Origin: UBA6244 sp965140775
Lineage (GTDB): Bacteria > Bacteroidota > Bacteroidia > Bacteroidales > F082
Length of the DNA: 64,000 nucleotides
Reading direction: 5' to 3'
NCBI GenBank assembly: GCA_965140775.1
Contig: OZ223471.1
Span: 248,001-312,000, forward strand
The notes beneath the pieces were generated by a model, which saw nothing but the letters and a program-made list of their open reading frames with translations, searched no databases and had not been told where the DNA came from. The number at the start of each line of letters is the position of its first letter. Positions within the stretch are counted from its first letter, which is position 1. Both the position numbers and the translations under genes were made by a program. This document shows, piece by piece, positions 45,380 through 55,116 of this stretch.

Positions 45380-46525
45380 TTAGCATCCGATCAATCGCGA
45401 AATAACCAGTCGTTGGATTTCGCTGGTACCTTCACCCACTTGCAACAGCCGTTGATCACGATAAAAGCGTTCTACGGGATAGTCTTTCATCAGGCCGTAT
45501 CCACCATGAATCTGAACGGCTTCGTCGGCTACTTCTTTGGCCACTTCGCTGCAATACAATTTCGACATGGCGGCTTCTTTGCCATAGGGTCTTCCTTCGT
45601 CCTTCAACCAGCACGCTTTGTAAAGGAGGTTGCGGGCCAATTCAATTTTCATGGCCATATCGGCCAGTTTAAAGGCGTTAATCTGGAATTTGGAGATGGG
45701 TTTGCCAAATTGTTTGCGTTCGTTGGCGTAGGCCAGGGCCATCTCAAAAGCACCCTGAGCCAATCCGAGTCCCATGGCACCAATGGACAAGCGACCTCCG
45801 TCGAGGGTGTGCAGCATGATATGTGACCCTTCGCCCACTTTACCCAACAAGTTTTCTTTGGGCACACGCACATCATCGAAAAACAATTCGGCAGTGTCTG
45901 ATGCCCGCCACATCATTTTGTTGTGCATGGGCACCCGACGAAATCCCGGGGTATCCTTTTCCACGATGATGGTGGTAAATATTTTCTTTCCGTTTTCATC
46001 TCCGGAAACCGCTTGAACCGTACATCCGAGGCTAATATCAACGGAGGCATTGGTAATGAATATTTTAGATCCGTTTATCACCCATTCATCGCCATCGAGT
46101 ACGGCGGTGGTCTTGGAACCACGCGAATCGGAGCCGGCACCGGGCTCGGTGAGTCCGAAACTCCACAAACCGGAGCCCGTACATAGCGAAGGAAGGTATT
46201 TCATTTTTTGTTCTTCGGTGCCATAGGTGACCAAAGGACCTATTCCCAGCGAGTTATGAGCCGCCAAAGTAGCCGCTTGTGAGCCATCCACCCGGGCAAG
46301 TTCTTCAACTGCAATTATATACGAAAGCGTATCCAGCCCTTGTCCTCCGTAGGCTTCGGGGATATTCATGCCAAACAAACCCAGTTCTCCCATTTTTTTG
46401 GTCAGGTCATGCGAAAACTCCCCTTTTTCGTCCAGTTCCTGTGCCACGGGTTTTATTTCGCGTTCCGCAAAGTCGCGCACCGTGCTTCTTATCAGTTCTT
46501 GTTCGGGGCTTAAGTCAAAATTCAT
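45380..46525 (-). CDS. Acyl-CoA dehydrogenase (probably isovaleryl- or short-chain acyl-CoA)
   Basis: A 381-residue FAD-dependent acyl-CoA dehydrogenase. The segments TEPGAGSDSRGSKTTAV, WVINGSKIFITNA and the C-terminal VGEGTSEIQRLVISRLIG are canonical. Its operon (methylcrotonyl-CoA carboxylase and methylglutaconyl-CoA hydratase) needs an isovaleryl-CoA dehydrogenase. The catalytic Glu here sits in the VGEGTS loop as in short- and medium-chain enzymes, whereas known isovaleryl-CoA dehydrogenases have Gly there and use another Glu. The assignment to leucine breakdown is thus from context only. Confidence 0.85.
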   Translation of the reverse strand: MNFDLSPEQELIRSTVRDFAEREIKPVAQELDEKGEFSHDLTKKMGELGLFGMNIPEAYGGQGLDTLSYIIAVEELARVDGSQAATLAAHNSLGIGPLVTYGTEEQKMKYLPSLCTGSGLWSFGLTEPGAGSDSRGSKTTAVLDGDEWVINGSKIFITNASVDISLGCTVQAVSGDENGKKIFTTIIVEKDTPGFRRVPMHNKMMWRASDTAELFFDDVRVPKENLLGKVGEGSHIMLHTLDGGRLSIGAMGLGLAQGAFEMALAYANERKQFGKPISKFQINAFKLADMAMKIELARNLLYKACWLKDEGRPYGKEAAMSKLYCSEVAKEVADEAVQIHGGYGLMKDYPVERFYRDQRLLQVGEGTSEIQRLVISRLIGC

Positions 46526-46540
46526 AGTTTTATCTTTTAG

Positions 46541-48523
46541 TTATTCTTTATCATGCAGTTTTACTAACAACTTGTCGGTGTCCACCATATCGCCTACCTG
46601 TACGTTCACCAATTCCACGGTAGCATCATGGGTGGCCACAATGTTGTTCTCCATTTTCATGGCTTCTACCACCAGCAATACCGTGCCTCGCACCACCTCA
46701 TCTCCGGCAGCAACTGATACCTTAATCACCTTGCCGGGCATGGGTGTAAAATAGCTTCCGGCATCCTTTCCCTGATCGGAGGATTCGTAATATTCGGCTT
46801 CGGTGAGCATATCTTCACGCCTGACATTAAAATGAATGCCATTGGTGGTGACAAACCCTTGTCCTTTGGTGTTATAGGAAATGTAAAAATCGTAATCTAC
46901 ACCATCAATGGCAAGTTGTACAAACTGGTTATCAATTGATTTCATTTCAATCTGCACCTCTTTTCCATCCACCATCAACCGAAATTCCTTCATGTTTTTT
47001 GAAACAATTTCCACCGTTAGGGGTTGATCATTCAACATTACCGGAATAATCATCCGATTGCGCCAGTAGCCTATGGTTTCCCAAATATTTGCAGGAGCAG
47101 TAGTTTGTAACGAATGAACTACCAACCCAACTGCAGGAATGTGTACCGGAAACTCAATGGTACTGTTTTGAATACTTTGCAGCAAGTCTTCTGAGTGGGT
47201 ATCGCAAAATTTGGTGGAAATGGTATTGGAATGAAAGGCTTCATGCTGAACCAATTGCAATAGATAAGGGATGTTGGTTTGGATACCGTGAACCACAAAC
47301 TGTTTGAGCATGTTCTCCGTTTCTTTGATGGCCTGAGAGCGATCGGTTGCCCACACCACCAATTTGCTAATCATGGGGTCGTAATAACTTTCCACCACGG
47401 CAGGACCATCCAGGGAAGTATCAATACGCACATGTTGTTGGTTGGGCATGGCGAGCAAGGAAATGGCTCCGGGGGAGGGTAAAAAGTTGTTGGCAGGATC
47501 TTCGGCGTAAATACGACATTCGATGGCATGTCCATGTTGCGAGAGTTGATCTTGCGACAGGCGCAGTGGATTACCGGCAGCAACCCATATTTGTTCCTCT
47601 ACCAGATCCACTCCGGTTACCATTTCGGTAACGGGATGTTCTACCTGGATGCGGGTATTCATTTCCAGAAAATAGAAATTCAGGTTTTTGTCCACCAAGA
47701 ATTCGATGGTTCCGGCACTGTTGTAGCCAATTTTGCGTCCGATTTTCACTGCAGCTTCCCCCATTTTTTGTCTCACTTCCGGCGTAAGGGTTGGTGAGGG
47801 CGATTCTTCGATGATTTTTTGATAACGTCGCTGAATGGAACATTCTCGTTCGAAGAGATGAACAAGGTTGCCAAAATTATCTCCAATCAACTGAATTTCA
47901 ATATGACGGGGTTCTTCGATATACTGTTCGATGTAGATGGTTTCGTCTCCGAAGTAGTTTTTGGCCTCACGGCTGGTAGATTCCACCACATCCTTAAGTT
48001 CATCCATTTTCCTGACGATGCGCATACCCTTTCCGCCACCTCCTGCAGCAGCTTTCACCAGCACCGGAAATACCAGTTGGTGGGCATTGTCGAACAAGGT
48101 TTGCAAGTCGCCGGTAATGCCTTTGGTCATGGGAATGCCGATCTCTTCAACAAATTTACGGGCTTCAATTTTATTCCCCATCAGGGTGATGGCTTTGGTA
48201 TGCGGACCAATAAAGGTGATGTTGTTTTGCTCACAAGCAGCCACCAAAATGGGGCTTTCCGACAAAAAACCATAACCCGGATGAAGGGCGTCGCAGCCTG
48301 TTTTTTTGGCTGCTTCAATCATTTTATTGGCATTCAAATAGGTGTCGGACAGTTCGTTGCCCCCAATACACACCGCTTCGTCGGCTGTGCGCACATGGAG
48401 GCTGTTTTTGTCGGCCAGAGAATATACCGCCACGGTTCTGATGTTCAGCTTTTTTGCCGATTTCATCACACGCACGGCAATTTCGCCACGGTTGGCCACC
48501 AATATTTTTTTAAATAATTTCAT
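46541..48523 (-). CDS. mccA: Methylcrotonyl-CoA carboxylase biotin-containing subunit
   Basis: A 660-residue fusion of biotin carboxylase and biotin carrier. ATP-grasp signatures KAAAGGGGKGMRIV and ERECSIQRRYQKIIEESPSP are followed by FLEMNTRIQVEHPVTEMVTG, then a linker domain and the biotinyl site VEAMKMEN near the C-terminus. Acetyl-, propionyl- and methylcrotonyl-CoA carboxylases share this plan; linkage to liuC and a carboxyltransferase makes 3-methylcrotonyl-CoA the likely substrate. It is 15 bp before the acyl-CoA dehydrogenase gene. Confidence 0.9.
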   Translation of the reverse strand: MKLFKKILVANRGEIAVRVMKSAKKLNIRTVAVYSLADKNSLHVRTADEAVCIGGNELSDTYLNANKMIEAAKKTGCDALHPGYGFLSESPILVAACEQNNITFIGPHTKAITLMGNKIEARKFVEEIGIPMTKGITGDLQTLFDNAHQLVFPVLVKAAAGGGGKGMRIVRKMDELKDVVESTSREAKNYFGDETIYIEQYIEEPRHIEIQLIGDNFGNLVHLFERECSIQRRYQKIIEESPSPTLTPEVRQKMGEAAVKIGRKIGYNSAGTIEFLVDKNLNFYFLEMNTRIQVEHPVTEMVTGVDLVEEQIWVAAGNPLRLSQDQLSQHGHAIECRIYAEDPANNFLPSPGAISLLAMPNQQHVRIDTSLDGPAVVESYYDPMISKLVVWATDRSQAIKETENMLKQFVVHGIQTNIPYLLQLVQHEAFHSNTISTKFCDTHSEDLLQSIQNSTIEFPVHIPAVGLVVHSLQTTAPANIWETIGYWRNRMIIPVMLNDQPLTVEIVSKNMKEFRLMVDGKEVQIEMKSIDNQFVQLAIDGVDYDFYISYNTKGQGFVTTNGIHFNVRREDMLTEAEYYESSDQGKDAGSYFTPMPGKVIKVSVAAGDEVVRGTVLLVVEAMKMENNIVATHDATVELVNVQVGDMVDTDKLLVKLHDKE

Positions 48524-48534
48524 CTTTTTTTCTT

Positions 48535-49356
48535 TTACTCCACGGGGAAGTCTCCTTTAGCATTTTGTTTTATCCAAGCGGGTTTTCTTTTTTCCAAAAA
48601 GGCCGCCATGCCTTCCTGTCCTTCGTCGTCGGCACGTAAGTTGGCTATGATTCCGGCCGTATAGTCGATCAGTTCATTTACCTCGGGACCATCGTAAACA
48701 ATGTGTTGAATCAGTTGTTTGGTAGCTCGGGTGGCTTTTGGTCCGGCGGTAAGAAACTCATTGATGTATTTTTTGGTATTTTCTATCAGCAATCCGGTAG
48801 GTACGGCTTTGTTGATAAGGCCAACGCGTTCGGCTTCCTTTCCTTTAAATCTTCGTCCCGTAAGCATCATATCGCGGGCGTGGTATTCGCCGATACGGCG
48901 GATGATAAAGGGCATGATGGTAGCCGGACCGATACCAATTTTTACCTCACTGAAGGCAAAGGTGGTGTTTTCGTCGGCCAGCACCACATCGCAGGCAGCA
49001 AACAAACCATTAGCACCTCCAAATGCAGCTCCATGCACTATGGCCATGGTGGGCACGTGGCACCGGTAAATGGTTTTGAACAATTTGGCCAATCGCTGAC
49101 CATCTTTGTAATTGTCGTCTTTGCTATGTTGGGCAATGTGGCTCATGTAGTTGAGGTCGGCACCGGCGCAAAAGGTTTTCCCTTTGCCTTTGAGGATGAC
49201 CAACCGAAGCGATTCGTCTTTGGAAACTTCGCTAAACACTTCCGTAAGTTCGGCAATCATCACCTCATTGATGGCGTTGTGCACTTCCGGACGGTTTAAA
49301 TAGACATACTGGATATCTTCTTTTCGTTCAATTATCAGGGTTTCGTATGGCTTCAT
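48535..49356 (-). CDS. liuC: Enoyl-CoA hydratase, probable methylglutaconyl-CoA hydratase
   Basis: A 273-residue crotonase-family protein. The oxyanion-hole strands are FCAGADLNYM and VHGAAFGGANGLFAACDV; FAFSEVKIGIGPATIMPFI includes the acidic catalytic position. It lies between mccB and mccA, the usual place of LiuC in leucine operons, so hydration of 3-methylglutaconyl-CoA to HMG-CoA is likely. Gaps of 10-11 bp on each side indicate one message. Confidence 0.87.
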   Translation of the reverse strand: MKPYETLIIERKEDIQYVYLNRPEVHNAINEVMIAELTEVFSEVSKDESLRLVILKGKGKTFCAGADLNYMSHIAQHSKDDNYKDGQRLAKLFKTIYRCHVPTMAIVHGAAFGGANGLFAACDVVLADENTTFAFSEVKIGIGPATIMPFIIRRIGEYHARDMMLTGRRFKGKEAERVGLINKAVPTGLLIENTKKYINEFLTAGPKATRATKQLIQHIVYDGPEVNELIDYTAGIIANLRADDEGQEGMAAFLEKRKPAWIKQNAKGDFPVE

Positions 49357-49366
49357 TCCAACTCAG

Positions 49367-50973
49367 TTACATTCTAAATACTCCATAATTTTGCTCGGGG
49401 AAGGGTTGATTGAGCGCACTGGCAATGCCCATGGCCAATACTTTTCGCGTATCGGCCGGATCGATGATGCCATCGTCCCACAGGCGTGATGTGCTGTAGT
49501 ATGCCGACCCTTCGCGTTCGTATTTTTCGAGTATGGGACGACGCATTTTTTCAATTTCTTCCTCCGTCATTTCAATTCCTTTTTCGGCCAGTTGGTCTTT
49601 TTTTACGGTCACCAGCACGGTGGCTGCTTGTTCGCCTCCCATCACCGATATTTTGGCATTGGGCCACATGAACAGCAGTCGCGGATTGAAGGCACGGCCG
49701 GCCATTCCATAATTTCCGGCACCAAACGATCCGCCGAAAATCACCGTAAATTTGGGTACATTGGCATTGGAAACAGCGTGTACCATTTGGCGCCATCCTT
49801 GGCAATGCCGCCACGTTCAAATTCTTTTCCCACCATAAATCCCGTGATGTTTTGTAAAAAAATCAATGGAATTTTTCGTGCGGTGCACAACTCGATAAAG
49901 TGGGTAACCTTGAGTGCCGATTCAGAAAATAATACGCCAAAATTGGCAATGATACCCACCGGAAACCCCATGATATGGGCAAAACCGGTCACGACGGTGG
50001 TGGCATATTTGGCCTTAAACTCCTGAAAGCGACTTCCATCCACAATACGCATGATGATTTCGCGGGGATCCACCATCTTTCGCAAGTCGATGGGGGCGAT
50101 GCCATACAATTCTTTGGGATCGTACAGGGGCTCCTCGATGGGGATGGTTTCAAGAAATTGCTTTTGACGTGGTTGCAGGTTTTCAAAAATATTCCGGCAA
50201 ATTTGGATGGCGTGGGTATCGTTGTCGGCGAAATGGTCGGCAACACCCGAAATGCTTGTATGTACTTCAGCACCACCCAATTCCTCGGCTGTAACTTCTT
50301 CTCCGGTAGCTGCTTTCACCAGCGGCGGACCTCCAAGGAAAATGGTTCCTTGTTCCTTCACGATGATGGTTTCGTCGCTCATGGCCGGCACGTAGGCACC
50401 TCCGGCAGTACACGAACCCATCACAATGCTGATTTGCGGGATGCGCATGGCCGACATACGGGCCTGGTTGTAGAAAAATCTGCCAAAATGATCGCGATCG
50501 GGGAACACGGTGTCCTGTTCGGGAAGGAAAGCTCCGCCGCTGTCAACCAGATAAATGCAGGGCAGGTTGTTTTCCATGGCAATTTCCTGTGCCCGCAGAT
50601 GTTTTTTGATGGTAAACTGCATGTAAGTACCACCTTTTACGGTGGCATCGTTGGCAATGATGATGGTTTCACGCCCGTGAATTACACCAATACCGGTTAC
50701 GATTCCCGCAGAAGGAAATTGGTTGTCGTACTGATTGTATGCTGCAAGCGACGACAACTCGAGAAAAGGAGTATTGCGGTCGATCAGCAAATTAATGCGC
50801 TCGCGTGCCAGCAATTTTCCACGTTCCTTATGCCGTTTTACAGCTCCGGGGCTACCTCCTTGTGTGTTTTCGGCAATCACACGTCGGTACTCATCCAGCA
50901 ATCCCTGATATGCCTTGCGGTTATTTTGAAACTCGGCAGCCTGTATATCGATTTTGGTTTTAAGTCTGTACAA
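49367..50973 (-). pseudogene. mccB: Methylcrotonyl-CoA carboxylase carboxyltransferase subunit, frameshifted
   Basis: Carboxyltransferase of the methylcrotonyl/propionyl-CoA family, split over two frames. The long 5' part has the GGSPGAVKRHKERGKLLARER start, SCTAGGAYVPAMSDE and NITGFMVGKEFERGGIAKDGAK; the 3' part resumes MVHAVSNANVPKFTVIFGG and GNYGMAGRAFNPR. The joint is at 49786-49788 where an A-run on the minus strand has three A instead of four; adding one A restores a continuous reading. No ATG opens the frame; TTG 50973 is chosen because it matches the family start (LKTKID) and lies downstream of a near -7 box (51037-51044). Real mutation or sequencing error cannot be told apart. Confidence 0.85.
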
Positions 50974-51166
50974 TGCGGTAATTTTAAGTTGTTCAAGGTA
51001 AAAGGGCCATTGCGAATCAAGCCGAATAGCCGAGTGCAAGTATAGCAAAAAACGGCGTATAAAAAAAGCGGTGCAAACGATTTAATTCAATAAATCAAGT
51101 AATATATATATGTGTATAAATTATCACGTTTATTGCAAAATGCTACCCCACTTCATCGATTTTTTA

Positions 51167-51174
51167 TACATTTG
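51167..51174 (+). promoter_or_regulatory. -7 box of HMG-CoA-lyase-like gene
   Basis: TACATTTG fits TAnnTTTG; predicted transcription start about 51180, 40 bases before the ATG. Confidence 0.55.
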
Positions 51175-51220
51175 ATGGCTCAATTGCAAACGATTGCGTA
51201 TATCAAGAAAAAAGATACAT

Positions 51221-52231
51221 ATGAACTATCCCAAAAAAGTAGTTATTGGCGACATCACTGTTAGAGACGGCTTTCAACACGAAGAAATCTACGTACAACC
51301 CGAAGCAAAGCTGTGGGTACTCGAAGAACTCATTCTGGCGGGTGTTAAGCACCTGGAAGTGACCAACTTTGGTAATCCCAAGGGCATGCCCCAGTTTAAA
51401 GATGCCGGCAAATTGTTCAAGTCCATACGCAACAGCAAAAGGGTGAGTCATTTGCTCCCCGATGTTAGTCTTACAGCAGTTACCATCCGCGAAAAGGCCA
51501 TCGAGCGTGCCATCGAAGCGCGGAAAAACGGCTATGGTCCCGATCGTATTTTGCTGATGGTGAGCACCTCCGAATCGCATCAAAAGAAAAATTCGGGTCT
51601 TACCCTTGCCGAATATTGGAAAATGGCCGAAAAATATATCCCCCTGGCCCACGATGCCGGACTGAAAGTGAACGGTACAGTAAGTACCATCTGGGGTTGT
51701 CCCATTGAAGGCCCAACCGACATGATGGACGCCGTAAAATTTACCAAACGTTGGTTCGACATTGGTGCCAACGACGTAGAGCATGCCGATCATGATGGAA
51801 GTGCTTCACCCAACAGGGTTTACGATTACTATTCCATGTTGTTGGACCATGTGCAGAATCCTCACAAACAAATTGTCCATTTCCACTCCCTTCGCGGCTG
51901 GGGGTTGGCCAATGTGCTTGCAGCGTTGCAGGCAGGGATGACCAATTACGAATCGACACTGGGAGGTATCGGCGGACAGCCAGCCAACTTTGTTGATCAT
52001 GTGCCTGTTAGCGGAACAGGAGCCTACTACTACAAAGATGCAGAAGGTGTGGGCTTGGTGAGTACCGAAGACATGGTGGTGATGATGGACGAAATGGGCA
52101 TCGAAACCGGACTGGATATCGACCGGATATTGAAAACCGGACGTATGGTGGAAAAAATTCTGGGTAAGAGATTACGCTCCGAAACCATCGTTCACGGACG
52201 TATTCCCAAGGAACTCTCGGGCAGAAAATAG
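51221..52231 (+). CDS. HMG-CoA lyase-like enzyme (lacks the usual catalytic Cys)
   Basis: A 336-residue DRE-TIM metallolyase-family protein. The metal and base residues are recognisable: ITVRDGFQ (DRxG-like strand), HADHDGSASPNR, and HFHSLRGWGLANVLAALQAG. HMG-CoA lyase cleaves HMG-CoA to acetyl-CoA and acetoacetate, completing leucine degradation, and this gene is divergent from the mccB operon. However, the signature loop that contains the catalytic Cys (GLGGCPYA) is GIGGQPANF here, with Gln in its place. ATG 51221 is chosen on family alignment. It may be an unusual lyase or act on another substrate. Confidence 0.75.
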   Translation: MNYPKKVVIGDITVRDGFQHEEIYVQPEAKLWVLEELILAGVKHLEVTNFGNPKGMPQFKDAGKLFKSIRNSKRVSHLLPDVSLTAVTIREKAIERAIEARKNGYGPDRILLMVSTSESHQKKNSGLTLAEYWKMAEKYIPLAHDAGLKVNGTVSTIWGCPIEGPTDMMDAVKFTKRWFDIGANDVEHADHDGSASPNRVYDYYSMLLDHVQNPHKQIVHFHSLRGWGLANVLAALQAGMTNYESTLGGIGGQPANFVDHVPVSGTGAYYYKDAEGVGLVSTEDMVVMMDEMGIETGLDIDRILKTGRMVEKILGKRLRSETIVHGRIPKELSGRK

Positions 52232-52367
52232 GGGCAAAAAATAATCTTTTGTCGTTAGCTTACCCAAATCAGCCTTGTATAAAGGCTTATAACGCTTAAC
52301 TTTTCGGACAACTGTTTGGTTTTTAACCTAAATTGAATATTTTTTTTCATACTTCAAGCAACATTTG

Positions 52368-52375
52368 TACATTTG
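52368..52375 (+). promoter_or_regulatory. -7 box of ppiD-like gene
   Basis: TACATTTG followed by CACC fits TAnnTTTG; start of transcription about 17 bases before the ATG. Confidence 0.55.
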
Positions 52376-52399
52376 CACCTCATTTTTAAAAATTAACTA

Positions 52400-54517
52400 A
52401 TGGCAGTAATAGGAAATATCAGAAAACATTCCACATTTCTGGTGATTATCATTGGAGTTGCGTTGGCAGCCTTTGTGTTGGGCGATTTTGCCAAGGGAAA
52501 CAGAGGGTCACGCGACGTGAACATCGGTGTAGTTGAAGGCGAAGAGATAACCATCATGGATTTCAATGCCAAAGCCGAACAAAACATCGACAATAAACTA
52601 CAACAACAAAAAACCGACAGGCTTACCGTTGACGAGCAGTTCAGAGCCAAGGACGAAACCTGGAACCAAATGGTTTTCAGTATTATCATGGACGACGAAT
52701 ATGAAACGTTGGGATTATCGGTAACTGCCGAAGAACTCTACGAACTTATTCAGGGTGCAAACCCCCATCCACTGGTGGTGCAATACTTTTCTGATCCCAC
52801 TACGGGCAAATTCGATAGAAATCTGATTATTCAATACCTTCAGAATTTAGAAAGTATGCCCGCTCAAGCCAAGCAACAGTGGATTCAGTTTGAAAAATAT
52901 ATTAAAGAAGATCGTTTCCGCTCAAAATTCAACAACCTCCTCATCAAAGGTTACTATGTGCCCACCGCATTGGCACAGCAAAGTTTTGAGGAAGAAAACA
53001 ACAAAGCCGACATCGACTACATTGCAGCTACTTACAAAAGCCTGAGCGATAGTTTATTTGTTCCAACGGATGCCGACTATCAAGCCTATTACGATGCGCA
53101 CAAGGAAAACTACAAACAAGAAGCTTCGCGCGACATTAAATATGTGGTATTCGATGTAAAGCCATCTGCCGAGGATATCAACATGGCAAAAAAAGAAGCC
53201 GAGGATATTTATAACGACTTCAAAAAGACCGTTGATGTGGAGCGTTTTGTAAAAGTAAATTCCGACAATGGTTATGATAGCTCATGGAAAATGCAAGGTC
53301 AGCTGCCCATCCAAATCGACTCGTTGATGTTCAACAGTGCTGTGGGTACTGTATCGCAGCCTTATCTGGAAAACAATGCCTTCCATATGGGAAGATTGGT
53401 AGCCGAAACCATGCGCCCCGACAGCATGAAAGCCAGTCATATCTTGATTGCTTACAAAGGTGCCTATCAAGCCAAACCGGAAATTACCCTTACCAAGGAA
53501 CAAGCTCAGGCATTGGCCGACAGTTTGTTAACCGTATTGAAAAAATCGCCCAAGAAAATGGGAGAGCTGGCAGCCCAATATTCCACCGATCCCTCTGCAG
53601 CCACCAATGGCGGCGATCTGGGTTGGTTTGCCGATGGAAATATGGTTCCGGGATTCAATGAAGCCGTCATCAACAACAAAAAGGGTGATTTCACTGTTGC
53701 AGAAACTCCTTACGGATTTCACGTGATTGAAGTTACCGGTAAAAAGGATGATGTGAAAAAAGTACGGGTGGCCATGGTTAACCGCGAGGTTCTGCCCAGC
53801 AATACCACCTACCAAAATATTTTTGCCAAAGCCAGTAAATTGGCTTCGGAAAACCAAACACTGGATCAATTCAACGAATACGTTAGTACAGAGAATCTGA
53901 ATCCCCGCGAAATGCCCAACCTGCGTGAAATGAGCAACCGAATCCCCGGTTTGCCCAACCCACGTCAGATTGTACAGTGGTCGTTTAAGGAAGAAACAGA
54001 AGTAGGCCAGGTGTCGCAGGTATTCGATTTGGAAGACATGTTTGTGGTAGCCGCGTTAACGAAGGCGGTTGATGCAGGTTATCCTGAGCTTGACGATGTA
54101 AAATCAAGAATGCAAATTTTGGTAACCAACGAGCTGAAGGGCAAATACCTGACCGAAAAAATGAAGGCATTCAATGGCGATATGGCCAAAGCAGAAGCCG
54201 ACATGAAGTTGACCAAAACCAATGTAAACCCCTTCTTTTTCTCCACCCGAAACCTCAAAGGGTTTGGTGCTGAAAACGAAGCCATCGGTTATGTGTTTGG
54301 TATGGCCGAAGGTACCGTATCACAACCCATTGCGGGCGATGCAGCTGTGTTTATGATCAAGTTGAACAGCCTGACCAAGGCCTCAGCTCCTGCGTCCTAC
54401 GATCAAACCATCAACACCCTGCAAACGGCTTTCAAACAGAGTGTGGAACAGGATCAGGCCTACCGGGCACTGGAAGAATCGTTGGATGTGGTGGACAACC
54501 GTATCCAATTCTATTAA
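52400..54517 (+). CDS. PpiD-like membrane-anchored peptidyl-prolyl isomerase/chaperone
   Basis: A 705-residue periplasmic folding factor anchored by an N-terminal helix (TFLVIIIGVALAAFVLGDF, about 12-30). A SurA/PpiD-like N-terminal domain is followed by a parvulin domain (SHILIAYKG, then GGDLGWFADGNMVPGFNEAV and GFHVIEVTGKK, about 335-455). It should assist outer-membrane protein folding. The region after the parvulin domain contains a second chaperone-like half. It is followed by a strong terminator and preceded by a good -7 box, so it is monocistronic. Confidence 0.92.
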   Translation: MAVIGNIRKHSTFLVIIIGVALAAFVLGDFAKGNRGSRDVNIGVVEGEEITIMDFNAKAEQNIDNKLQQQKTDRLTVDEQFRAKDETWNQMVFSIIMDDEYETLGLSVTAEELYELIQGANPHPLVVQYFSDPTTGKFDRNLIIQYLQNLESMPAQAKQQWIQFEKYIKEDRFRSKFNNLLIKGYYVPTALAQQSFEEENNKADIDYIAATYKSLSDSLFVPTDADYQAYYDAHKENYKQEASRDIKYVVFDVKPSAEDINMAKKEAEDIYNDFKKTVDVERFVKVNSDNGYDSSWKMQGQLPIQIDSLMFNSAVGTVSQPYLENNAFHMGRLVAETMRPDSMKASHILIAYKGAYQAKPEITLTKEQAQALADSLLTVLKKSPKKMGELAAQYSTDPSAATNGGDLGWFADGNMVPGFNEAVINNKKGDFTVAETPYGFHVIEVTGKKDDVKKVRVAMVNREVLPSNTTYQNIFAKASKLASENQTLDQFNEYVSTENLNPREMPNLREMSNRIPGLPNPRQIVQWSFKEETEVGQVSQVFDLEDMFVVAALTKAVDAGYPELDDVKSRMQILVTNELKGKYLTEKMKAFNGDMAKAEADMKLTKTNVNPFFFSTRNLKGFGAENEAIGYVFGMAEGTVSQPIAGDAAVFMIKLNSLTKASAPASYDQTINTLQTAFKQSVEQDQAYRALEESLDVVDNRIQFY

Positions 54518-54537
54518 ACGAATTTTAAATTTGAAAA

Positions 54538-54573
54538 GAAAGCCGTTCCATTTGTTTGGGGCGGCTTTTTTTT
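54538..54573 (+). terminator. Intrinsic terminator after ppiD-like gene
   Basis: AAAGCCGTTCC, a loop, GGGGCGGCTT and eight T. The stem has one or two mismatches but the T run is long; it is 20 bases after the stop. Confidence 0.85.
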
Positions 54574-54810
54574 GTTTATACGGCTATCCACAGCGCATGT
54601 TTGAAAACACGCCCGGTTTTTGGCATTTTTAAATTGCTAATTGTTCCTCAACAGCCCCACTGCCGCACGAATCCTTTCGTGTGTTAAAATGATATGAATA
54701 AAATTTGCCAAAGAAGCCGCAATTATAAATTTCATAATGCTGAAGGAGCACACTTGGTAAGTCTTGCAGTAGTGGATTGGATTGATGTTTTTTCGGGAAA
54801 TGAGTGTAGG

Positions 54811-54868
54811 GATATTCAATTTTATTTCTTTTTGAACACCGAACACCGAACACCGATTAACGAATGTC
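54811..54868. repeat. 58-bp intergenic repeat, copy 1
   Basis: Begins GATATTCAATTTTATTTC and ends with a run of ACACCGA units and CGATTAACGAATGTC. A second copy of the same length is at 54936-54993, about 90% identical, in the same orientation. The family is frequent in Bacteroidota intergenic DNA. Confidence 0.75.
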
Positions 54869-54935
54869 GAAGTTGAATCCTACTTCAAAAATCATTATTT
54901 CACGCCGTTGGCGGACAGGCTGTTAATTGATATTC

Positions 54936-54993
54936 GATATTCAATTTTATTTCTTTTTGAGCGCCGAACGCCGAACACCGATTAACGAATGTC
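54936..54993. repeat. 58-bp intergenic repeat, copy 2
   Basis: Second copy of the unit at 54811-54868; the only changes are in the CACCGAA run (GCGCCGAACGCC). The rest of 54574-55050 holds no recognisable gene; short open frames here look random. Confidence 0.75.
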
Positions 54994-55050
54994 TATGTGG
55001 TTCAACAATCCCCAATCTTTTTCCGGAAATCACGGGGATAAATTGACCCA

Positions 55051-55080
55051 AAAAACAAAAAAGCCACCCGTGTGGATGGC
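55051..55080 (-). terminator. Terminator of the DIPF-repeat protein gene
   Basis: On the minus strand GCCATCC, ACAC, GGGTGGC followed by TTTTTTGTTTTTT; 36 bases after the stop of the gene at 55117. Confidence 0.75.
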
Positions 55081-55116
55081 ATTTTATGGCTATGGGAGCT
55101 ATGTTGAGAAAATTAT

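Noticed and set aside
49784..49790. Programmed -1 or +1 frameshift in mccB
   Set aside because: There is no slippery heptamer, no downstream pseudoknot that I can see, and the family is not known to use frameshifting.
49975..51045. Open frame of 356 codons opposite mccB
   Set aside because: Antisense shadow of the carboxyltransferase gene; composition and lack of motifs argue against a real gene.
54629..54853. Short minus-strand open frames between ppiD-like gene and the 58-bp repeats
   Set aside because: No recognisable domain, overlaps a repeat, and two different frames are equally open.
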